Origin: an uncultured Collinsella sp.
GTDB lineage: Bacteria > Actinomycetota > Coriobacteriia > Coriobacteriales > Coriobacteriaceae
Assembly (NCBI GenBank): GCA_900549195.1
Contig: URNK01000041.1
Coordinates: 1 to 11,898, forward strand
Direction of reading: 5' to 3'
DNA: 11,898 bases
Positions 6,449 through 11,898 of the stretch are shown here, piece by piece; the first letter of the stretch is position 1; the number at the start of each line of letters is the position of its first letter. The notes under the pieces were generated by a model. That model saw only the letters and a program-made list of their open reading frames with translations, was not told the DNA's origin and did no database searches. The position numbers and the translations under genes were made by a program.

Positions 6449-7180
6449 CTAGAACATGCCCAAGAAACCATGCACAAACAGCGCGGCCAGAGCGGCACCG
6501 ACAAACGGCGCGATGCCAGGAACGAGCAGGCCGTACTTCCAGTTGTTGTCAGCCTTGTTCTTAATCGGCAGCACCTGATAGGCCATGCGAGGACCAAGGT
6601 CACGGGCCTGGTTCATGGCGAAGCCAGTGATACCTCCCATGCCCATGCCAACAGCCCAAACGATCAGACCGACGCAGATAGCGAGCATCAGGACGTTCTC
6701 GCCAGCACGGTTAGCAGCAGCAAGGATGGCGCTGATGAACACAAAGGTGCAGATAGCCTCGCAGAAGAAATTACGGGCATAGTTCGTACCCTCGGTGGTG
6801 GGGTTGGTCGAGAAGATGTTGCGCTGAGCAATGGGATCGATGACACCATCGGAAGCCTTGAACTCATCGGCATACATCAACCATGCGATCACGGCACCCG
6901 CAAAGCCGCCGAGCATATCGGCAATCATGAAGGGGATGCAGCTGCTCCACGGCACCAGACCGACGATGCACTGGGCAAGCACCATAGCCGGGTTCATGCA
7001 CACGGCGCCACCAAAGACAAACAGGCAGACCGAGATGCCAAAAGACCAAGTGGTGATGGCAAACATATGGCCGGAGCCCTGATACTTGGTACCCTTAAGC
7101 ACGGTATCGCAGTGCACGCCCACGCCAAAGATGATCATGAGGGCCGTTGCGCCGAATTCGCAGAGGAGTTTGGTAAGCAT
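6449..7180 (-). CDS. larD: MIP-family channel (aquaglyceroporin type), probable lactic acid channel LarD
   Basis: The 243-residue protein has six predicted membrane helices and two half-helix loops of the major intrinsic protein family. The first pore motif is NPA (63-65, in CMNPAMVLAQCIVG). The second reads NQARDLGPR (190-198), so NPA is replaced by NQA while the selectivity-filter arginine Arg193 and Asp194 are kept. The gene lies 49 bases downstream of larA on the same strand, with only a weak AAGG before its ATG, so it is probably co-transcribed with larA. In Lactiplantibacillus plantarum a MIP protein, LarD, moves lactic acid and belongs to the lar operon. By context this is the same role, but sequence alone cannot exclude a glycerol facilitator. 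Confidence 0.85.
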   Translation of the reverse strand: MLTKLLCEFGATALMIIFGVGVHCDTVLKGTKYQGSGHMFAITTWSFGISVCLFVFGGAVCMNPAMVLAQCIVGLVPWSSCIPFMIADMLGGFAGAVIAWLMYADEFKASDGVIDPIAQRNIFSTNPTTEGTNYARNFFCEAICTFVFISAILAAANRAGENVLMLAICVGLIVWAVGMGMGGITGFAMNQARDLGPRMAYQVLPIKNKADNNWKYGLLVPGIAPFVGAALAALFVHGFLGMF

Positions 7181-7229
7181 AAAACCTTATCTTTCTTGTC
7201 GGTTATAAACGATTCGTTTAGGCCGCGTA

Positions 7230-8507
7230 CTAGTGCTGTGCGACGACAACGCCCAGGCCATCGGGAATGACGGCCACCTTGGCATCGGCACCCTTCATCT
7301 CAAAGGCGAGCTTGAGCGCCTCATCGAGGGTGTTGACCGGCGTCATGTGCATATCCTTGATCATCTGGTGATCGCACAGGTCGGTGACCATGATCACAGG
7401 GTGATGCGCCAGGATGCGGGCAAAGATCTGGCTCGTCCACTGGTCGGGCAGGGTCTCGTCCTTAGGACGGTCGATGCAGGCACGCTCAAACTCCGCCGGA
7501 TCGTTGTCGGCGATGTTGTGATAGAAGCCCTCGCCACCGTGACCGTCGGCACAGCCGGCGACGTCGATGATCACGCCGCCCTCGGGAAGCGTAGCCTCGG
7601 CAGAGCACATGCCCTTCACGGCCTGATAGATGTTCTGGTCGAGCGGGTAGCCGCCGTTGGTGGTAATGGCAATCTCGCACTCGACGGGCTCAACGCCGGC
7701 AAGGCTCTTCACGAACTCGCAGCCAGCCTCGTGCGCCTTGTGGATGTCGCCGGCAAAGGAGCCGATGACCTCGTGCTTGCCGTTGAGCACCACGTTGAGC
7801 ACAAAGGCAAGGTGAGCCATCTCGGCAGCGGCAAACATGTCCTCGCTCACGTGGTTGTGGCACAGGTTGCCGGCACGCGAATGGGAATCGTTCACAAACT
7901 GACCGTTGTGGTTGTACATGATGGTCTTGTAGCTGGCGATGCCAGGCAGGACGGACTTGCGGCTACCAGAGAAACCGGCAAAGAAGTGCGGCTCAATAAA
8001 GCCCTCGGCAAGCAGCAGATCGCAATCGGCAGCAATCTTGTTGATGATGCACTCGCCGCCAGAAGGCAGGGTGCCGATCTTTTTCATCATGCTGTCATCG
8101 GTCGCGACGTGCATAACGATTTCCTCGTTGGCAACGATCTCCTCGCCGTACTTGTTGACGAGTTCCTCATGCGTCGGCGGACGATGCATACCCGTAGCAA
8201 CCAAAATGCGCACGCGAGCCTCGGGCGCAGCGGAATGGATGTGATGCAGCAGAATAGGCATCGTCACACGCGAGGGAACGGGACGCGTATGGTCGGAGCT
8301 AATGATGACGATATCCTTCTTGCCAGCACAAAGCTCCTCGAGCGACGGCGAGCCATAAGGGTTGGCAAGCGACTCCTCTACCAGCTCTTCCTGCGATTTC
8401 GTGGTCTTAAACTCGTTTTGATGACCTTCCATCACACCCGCGAAGTTCTTATCCTCGAGCTCCAGATGCAACGTCTTGTGGTCAAACGGCAGTTCACATT
8501 CAAACAA
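7230..8507 (-). CDS. larA: Lactate racemase LarA, nickel-pincer enzyme
   Basis: The 425-residue enzyme interconverts L- and D-lactate through a nickel-pincer nucleotide covalently attached to a lysine. Residues equivalent to those of the Lactiplantibacillus plantarum enzyme fall at the same numbers: Asp72 and Arg75 in SSDHTRPVP, His108 in GMHRPPTHEE, His174 and Lys184 in EPHFFAGFSGSRKSVLPG, and His200 in YNHNG. The C-terminal half keeps TNGGYPLDQNIYQAVKGM and DGHGGEGFYHN. This full set of active-site residues argues for a true lactate racemase rather than one of the broader LarA homologues. The start is a TTG at 8505-8507, with GGAAGAGG about ten bases upstream. No ATG or GTG is available before an upstream in-frame stop, and MFECELPFDHKT aligns with the family N-terminus. 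The channel gene follows it. Confidence 0.95.
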   Translation of the reverse strand: MFECELPFDHKTLHLELEDKNFAGVMEGHQNEFKTTKSQEELVEESLANPYGSPSLEELCAGKKDIVIISSDHTRPVPSRVTMPILLHHIHSAAPEARVRILVATGMHRPPTHEELVNKYGEEIVANEEIVMHVATDDSMMKKIGTLPSGGECIINKIAADCDLLLAEGFIEPHFFAGFSGSRKSVLPGIASYKTIMYNHNGQFVNDSHSRAGNLCHNHVSEDMFAAAEMAHLAFVLNVVLNGKHEVIGSFAGDIHKAHEAGCEFVKSLAGVEPVECEIAITTNGGYPLDQNIYQAVKGMCSAEATLPEGGVIIDVAGCADGHGGEGFYHNIADNDPAEFERACIDRPKDETLPDQWTSQIFARILAHHPVIMVTDLCDHQMIKDMHMTPVNTLDEALKLAFEMKGADAKVAVIPDGLGVVVAQH

Positions 8508-8634
8508 TGACGAGCGCCCTCTTCCTTTTCAACTGACACACTAGATAAACCGTTGGAAGGATACGCCGCTCACCGAAAAACACCACCGTCCACCGACCCA
8601 TTAACACAACGTTCATATTTGACCCACAACAAAA

Positions 8635-8664
8635 CGGCCGCGATCCCAAAGGGAACCGCGGCCG
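8635..8664 (-). terminator. GC-rich hairpin with short T-run, terminator-like, in the larA upstream region
   Basis: CGGCCGCG (8635-8642) pairs with CGCGGCCG (8657-8664), and inside them TCCC (8644-8647) pairs with GGGA (8651-8654) around an AAA loop. On the minus strand the stem is followed by TTTTGTTG. If larA transcription starts upstream of it, it would act as an attenuator; otherwise it ends an unknown upstream transcript. The T-run is short. Confidence 0.4.
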
Positions 8665-8740
8665 CCTGTCAAAGACACTATAGACAGGATGATTTACGCA
8701 GCGCCGAGGCAAACATCTACCCCGAGACGTTCGCACGTAA

Positions 8741-8782
8741 GCCATTTTGCATAAATGCGTTAATTAATTGCATAAAATGGCG
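8741..8782. promoter_or_regulatory. AT-rich repeat cluster, possible regulator-binding site
   Basis: GCCATTTT (8741-8748) and AAAATGGC (8774-8781) form an inverted repeat. Inside it, TTGCATAAATGCG (8747-8759) and TTGCATAAAATGGCG (8768-8782) are near-identical direct repeats whose starts are 21 bases apart, two helical turns. The palindrome TTAATTAA (8760-8767) lies between them. Sites spaced this way are typical for dimeric regulators bound on one face of DNA. The regulator is unknown, and larA, about 240 bases away, is the nearest downstream gene. Confidence 0.4.
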
Positions 8783-8853
8783 AATGGATTTCTAGCCGTA
8801 ACAGGGTGGTACCCTCCGGAGAGTGCATTTTTGCGAGTATTCAGCATCGCGAG

Positions 8854-8882
8854 ATAAGATTTTGGTGTCAAAAGTCTTTCAA
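8854..8882 (-). promoter_or_regulatory. Possible minus-strand promoter, distal larA promoter candidate
   Basis: On the minus strand TTGAAA (8877-8882), a 17-base spacer and TCTTAT (8854-8859) resemble a sigma-70 promoter (5/6 and 4/6). A transcript from it would have a leader of about 340 bases before larA, including the AT-rich repeats and the GC hairpin. Evidence is weak. Confidence 0.25.
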
Positions 8883-9111
8883 AAAGTAGATAGTCCTCAT
8901 GACTCGACCCATCTGGATAGCATGCGGCGAGAAACCAGCCATATATGATCGTCGCCAAAGCCCAATCGTCGTGCAAAAGCATCAACAGGGGCCGCGAACG
9001 TCACCCATAGCCTTATGCACCAATCTTTGGCTGCTGAAAACTCCGTTTTTTGCACGTCGCCCCAAGCGCCACCCTCACCCAGCGGCCTTCCGCCGAAGAC
9101 CGGACATCGCA

Positions 9112-9172
9112 GGGCCCGCCATAAGTTTACTTTTAGGCACACTCCGCAGGACGCAAGAAGCCCTCGCCGCAC
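9112..9172 (+). repeat. Decayed left half of a 127-nt hairpin element, copy 3
   Basis: These 61 bases match the left half of copy 1 (6298-6358) at 50 of 61 positions without gaps. The match includes ACTCCGCA (9141-9148) for the internal loop, GGAC (9149-9152), GCAAGAAGCCCTCGC (9153-9167) and CGCAC (9168-9172). The matching right arm is absent. Downstream there is only a GAA-capped mini-hairpin GCGC-GAA-GCGC (9183-9193) and a lone CGAGGAC (9228-9234) that recalls the right-hand loop. It directly precedes the intact copy 2. Confidence 0.7.
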
Positions 9173-9237
9173 TCCACATTAAGCGCGAAGCGCGCCATTC
9201 TTCTCCTCAGCTTTAATCCCCGAAGACCGAGGACGAA

Positions 9238-9364
9238 GGGGCCCGATGGGTTTCCCTCTGAATGCATTCCGCAGCACGAAGCCCCCTTATCCGCAGCTCC
9301 GAAGGAGCAGGATAAGGGGGCTTCAAGTGCGAGGACGCATTCAGAGGGAAACCCGTCGGGTCCC
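9238..9364. repeat. 127-nt structured hairpin element, copy 2
   Basis: A 28-bp outer stem (9238-9265 with 9337-9364) contains two G-T pairs, at 9241/9361 and 9247/9355. Then come the internal loop ATTCCGCA (9266-9273) against GAGGAC (9331-9336), and a 4-bp stem GCAC/GTGC (9274-9277, 9327-9330). A 2-nt bulge AA (9325-9326) and a 15-bp stem GAAGCCCCCTTATCC (9278-9292 with 9310-9324) follow. The cap is GCTCC-GAA-GGAGC (9296-9308). Order, lengths and internal loop match copy 1, but most paired positions differ. It lies 24 bases after the ppc stop, so it may form the ppc mRNA 3' end. No T-run follows on the minus strand. Confidence 0.85.
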
Positions 9365-9387
9365 GGTGAGAGCCACAGGGCTATCGA

Positions 9388-11898
9388 TTACCCCGTGTTC
9401 TGCAATCCTGCCGAGACGCCGGTCACAGTCGAAAGAATCAGGCTCATGTACTCGGCCTTCTTCTCCTCGGCCATCTCGTCCTGGTTCATACGCACCTCGC
9501 GAAGGGCGCGGACCTGGGCGATGGACAGGGCGTCGACGTAGGGGTTGCGCACGCGGACGGCGCAGCCAAGCACGCGGCGGCGCTGCAGCGGCCACTCGTC
9601 ACCGACGATGGCAAGGACCCACTTACGCGTGAGCTGCATCTCGGTGAAGACCTTCTCGGACAGATCCTGGCGATCGCCCAGGTGCAGATACATCTTGGCG
9701 ATGCGCTGGTCGGTCTTAGCGATCGACATCTCGATGTTGTCGATAAAGGTGCGGAAGAACGGCCACTCCTGGTAGGCAGCCTTAAGCTGGTCCAGATCGC
9801 CAAACTGCTCGCAGGCGGTACCCAGGCCGTACCAAGCGGCCAGATTGATGCGCGCCTGGCTCCAGCTGAAGATCCACGGAATGGTACGCAGGTCGTCGAG
9901 CGACTTGGCACCCAAGCCGCGCTTGGCGGGACGCGAGCCGATCGGCAGCAGACCGACCTCGGTCAACGGCGTCACGGTCGAGAACCACGGTGTAAAGTCC
10001 TCGGTGTTCAGCAGGTCCAGATAGCGCTCGTGGCTTGCGGCGTTGAGCTTCTCGGCCATATCCCAGAACTTCTGCGTGGTCTCGGTGTTGGTCTTCTCGA
10101 CACTCGGGGCCGACTGCAAAAGCGTTGCGGCGGCAACGGACTCAACATGGCGCTGAGCCAGCGTGCGGTTGCCGTAACGGGCAAAGATGACTTCGCCCTG
10201 CTCGGTAAGCTTAAAGAAGCAGTTGACCGAACCCTTGGGCTGCGCCAGCACGGCCTTGTTGGCCGGGCCGCCGCCACGGCCCACGGCACCGCCGCGACCG
10301 TGCATGAGCACCAGGTCGATATCGTTCTTCTCTGCCCACTTGGCGATGCGCTCCTGCGCGGAGTGCAGCGCGAGCATGGCCGTGGTAGGACCGGCATCCT
10401 TAGAAGAGTCGGAATAGCCCAGCATGACCTCCATGCGGCGGTTGGTCTGGGCAAGGCGCTTTTGCACCACGGGCAGCGTAAGCATCTGATCGAGCACGTC
10501 GACGCAGCCCTCGAGGTCCTCGAGCTGCTCGAACAACGGGATCACGTCGAGCTCGGGGACATCCTCCTCGTGTGCAAAGGACAGGTGCGCCAGCTCAAAG
10601 ACGTCGGCCACATGCTGAGCGCTCTTGGTAAACGAGATGATGTAGCGGTGCGCCATCTTCTTGCCGTAGCGCTTTTGGATGGAGCCGATAGCGCGGAAGG
10701 TATCGATGACCTCGCGCGTCATGGGCTGCAGGTCGCCATGGATACCGTTCTCGTGGATATCCTTAAGGGCGCGGGCATGCACCACGGAGTGCTGACGGAA
10801 CTCCATCTCGACCATATGGAAGCCGAAGGACTCGACCTGCCAGATGATGGTTTGGACCGGGCCGTAGGCAGCACGGACGGCACCGCAGGCGGCCAGCGAA
10901 CGCTGGACGACGCGCAGGTCATCCAGGAACTCGTCGGCGCTGTGGTACATGGTGTCGGTGATACGACGGACGGTGGCGTTCAGGCGGTCGGCCATGACGA
11001 GCATGACGGCGCGATGCGGCTCGTGCTCGGAGATCAGCTCGGCGCGGGCCGTGTAACGAGGGCTCATCTCGACCTGATGGTTCCACAGGTTAATGAGCTC
11101 GGCCGACGGCTTGCTGTAGGTAGCCTCGAGCGTGAGGTTGCGGCCGATGTGGCGGCACTTGTCCTCGAGCTTGAGCACCATGTGCGTAAAGTACTTGGCG
11201 GCGACCTCACGGCTCACCTTGGCGGTGACGTTGGGGTTACCGTCGCGGTCGGAACCGATCCAGCTGCCGGGATGGAAGAACGCCGGGCACAGCGGCGGCA
11301 CAGTACCGGCCTTGTCGCCCAGCACCCAATCGTCAAAACGACGATAGATAACGGGGATAACGTCGAACAGCGTGTTATCGAAGATGTCGATGATGGTATC
11401 GGCTTCCTCGACCGGCGTGGGCTTCTTGAGCGCGATGGGACTCGTACGCACCAGGGCGTCGATCTCCTGCAGCATATGGCGCTCGTTCTCCACCAGGTCG
11501 GAGCCGCCCAGACGCGGACGCTCCTCCAGCAGGTTGGAGATACGGCGGATCTTGCCCTCGACGGCCTTACGACGGGCCTCGGTGGGATGTGCGGTAAAGA
11601 CAGGGTGGAACTCGAGCTTGTCGAGCAGCTCGTTGGCACCCTCGACACCCAGCTCATTCACCAGCTGGTGATAGGCAACGGTAAGCTCGTTGGCAGGATC
11701 GACCTCGGTATCGGTCGACGCACCGGCCTCGCGCTCGCGCAGCTGCGCCACACGGTAGTTCTCCTCCGACAGGTTTGCCAGATGGAAAAAGCTCGTAAAG
11801 GCGCGAACGATGACCTGCTGCTTATCGAGCGGCAGGCTGTCGATCAAATCGACGACCTCACGAAATGCCACGGCAGTGGGCTCGTCGGCGGTGGGCAC
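9388..11898 (-). CDS. ppc: Phosphoenolpyruvate carboxylase (N-terminus beyond window edge)
   Basis: The enzyme carboxylates phosphoenolpyruvate with bicarbonate to oxaloacetate, replenishing C4 acids. The frame is open to the window end (836 codons visible). The GTG at 11896-11898 is only the first complete codon there, not a supported start. The catalytic histidine motif FTAHPTEARRK lies at visible residues 101-111, whereas its His is residue 138 in E. coli PEPC, so a few dozen N-terminal residues are probably missing. Further signatures are GSWIGSDRDGNPNVT (211-225), MLGYSDSSKDAGP, the glycine-rich active loop HGRGGAVGRGGGP (encoded near 10264-10305), IPWIFSWSQARINLAAWYGLG (near 9830-9890) and the canonical C-terminal VSAGLQNTG, which takes part in allosteric control. 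In a fermentative gut actinobacterium it would feed oxaloacetate to amino acids or to succinate formation. Confidence 0.97.
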   Translation of the reverse strand: MPTADEPTAVAFREVVDLIDSLPLDKQQVIVRAFTSFFHLANLSEENYRVAQLREREAGASTDTEVDPANELTVAYHQLVNELGVEGANELLDKLEFHPVFTAHPTEARRKAVEGKIRRISNLLEERPRLGGSDLVENERHMLQEIDALVRTSPIALKKPTPVEEADTIIDIFDNTLFDVIPVIYRRFDDWVLGDKAGTVPPLCPAFFHPGSWIGSDRDGNPNVTAKVSREVAAKYFTHMVLKLEDKCRHIGRNLTLEATYSKPSAELINLWNHQVEMSPRYTARAELISEHEPHRAVMLVMADRLNATVRRITDTMYHSADEFLDDLRVVQRSLAACGAVRAAYGPVQTIIWQVESFGFHMVEMEFRQHSVVHARALKDIHENGIHGDLQPMTREVIDTFRAIGSIQKRYGKKMAHRYIISFTKSAQHVADVFELAHLSFAHEEDVPELDVIPLFEQLEDLEGCVDVLDQMLTLPVVQKRLAQTNRRMEVMLGYSDSSKDAGPTTAMLALHSAQERIAKWAEKNDIDLVLMHGRGGAVGRGGGPANKAVLAQPKGSVNCFFKLTEQGEVIFARYGNRTLAQRHVESVAAATLLQSAPSVEKTNTETTQKFWDMAEKLNAASHERYLDLLNTEDFTPWFSTVTPLTEVGLLPIGSRPAKRGLGAKSLDDLRTIPWIFSWSQARINLAAWYGLGTACEQFGDLDQLKAAYQEWPFFRTFIDNIEMSIAKTDQRIAKMYLHLGDRQDLSEKVFTEMQLTRKWVLAIVGDEWPLQRRRVLGCAVRVRNPYVDALSIAQVRALREVRMNQDEMAEEKKAEYMSLILSTVTGVSAGLQNTG

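Larger units (their letters stand above)
8508..9387. other. 880-base non-coding stretch upstream of larA and downstream of ppc
   Basis: No open frame here has convincing codon use or a recognisable family. From left to right it contains the larA leader, a GC-rich hairpin (8635-8664) and a 6-bp inverted repeat CCTGTC/GACAGG (8665-8670, 8683-8688). Then come an AT-rich double repeat (8741-8782), a possible minus-strand promoter (8854-8882), a decayed hairpin-element half (9112-9172) and an intact 127-nt element (9238-9364). Bases 8883-9111 show nothing I can assign apart from a weak stem AAAAC/GTTTT near 9036-9048. The stretch is more AT-rich at 8740-8890 than its surroundings. Confidence 0.6.

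Noticed and set aside
8801..8816. AGGGTGGTACC on the plus strand resembles the T-box antiterminator core
   Set aside because: The usual continuation CGCG is missing, there is no Stem I upstream and no plus-strand gene downstream. The string is simply a short local palindrome.
8764..8985. 73-codon minus-strand open frame upstream of larA
   Set aside because: No recognisable family, no good ribosome-binding site, and third-position base use is unlike the flanking genes. It may be a fragment of an old gene or repeat.
8897..9172. 91-codon minus-strand open frame in the larA-ppc gap
   Set aside because: Its start resembles a frame at 6203-6385 (shared LLASCG), but both fall on the hairpin-element copies, so the similarity comes from the repeat rather than from a protein.

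Overview
The window is high-GC bacterial DNA. Strong G/C bias at third codon positions, dense gene packing and the gene set suggest a gut actinobacterium of the Coriobacteriia, Collinsella-like. That placement is inferred from sequence style and content, with no database check. There are no RNA genes, CRISPR arrays or transposase genes.

Layout: the 3' part of a LacI-type regulator (+) enters from the left edge. It is followed by a tandem array of hairpins with an exact 62-base period. Then come aspS (-, aspartyl-tRNA synthetase) and the divergent serB (+, phosphoserine phosphatase). Next is a nickel-pincer cofactor / lactate racemization locus in two converging units. One is larB-larC-tetR (+); the other is larA followed by an aquaporin-type channel, probably larD (-). 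About 880 bases without a convincing gene separate the larA start from the end of ppc (-, phosphoenolpyruvate carboxylase), which runs off the right edge without its N-terminus.

How the genes fit together: LarB starts conversion of nicotinic acid adenine dinucleotide into the pincer ligand, and LarC inserts nickel. LarA uses the finished cofactor to interconvert L- and D-lactate, and the channel probably moves lactic acid. The LarC here contains only the first LarC domain plus a very His-rich stretch. Neither the CTP-binding LarC2 domain nor larE is in the window. The TetR-type protein is the local candidate regulator, and a good palindrome lies in front of larB.

The most unusual content is non-coding. 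Two 127-nt elements (6298-6424 and 9238-9364) fold into identical architectures. Their stems differ in sequence but stay complementary, while an 8 x 6 nt internal loop is identical. A decayed third copy abuts the second. Together with the 62-base hairpin array, these look like structured repeat families under selection for shape. They lie downstream of genes, two of them between convergent genes.
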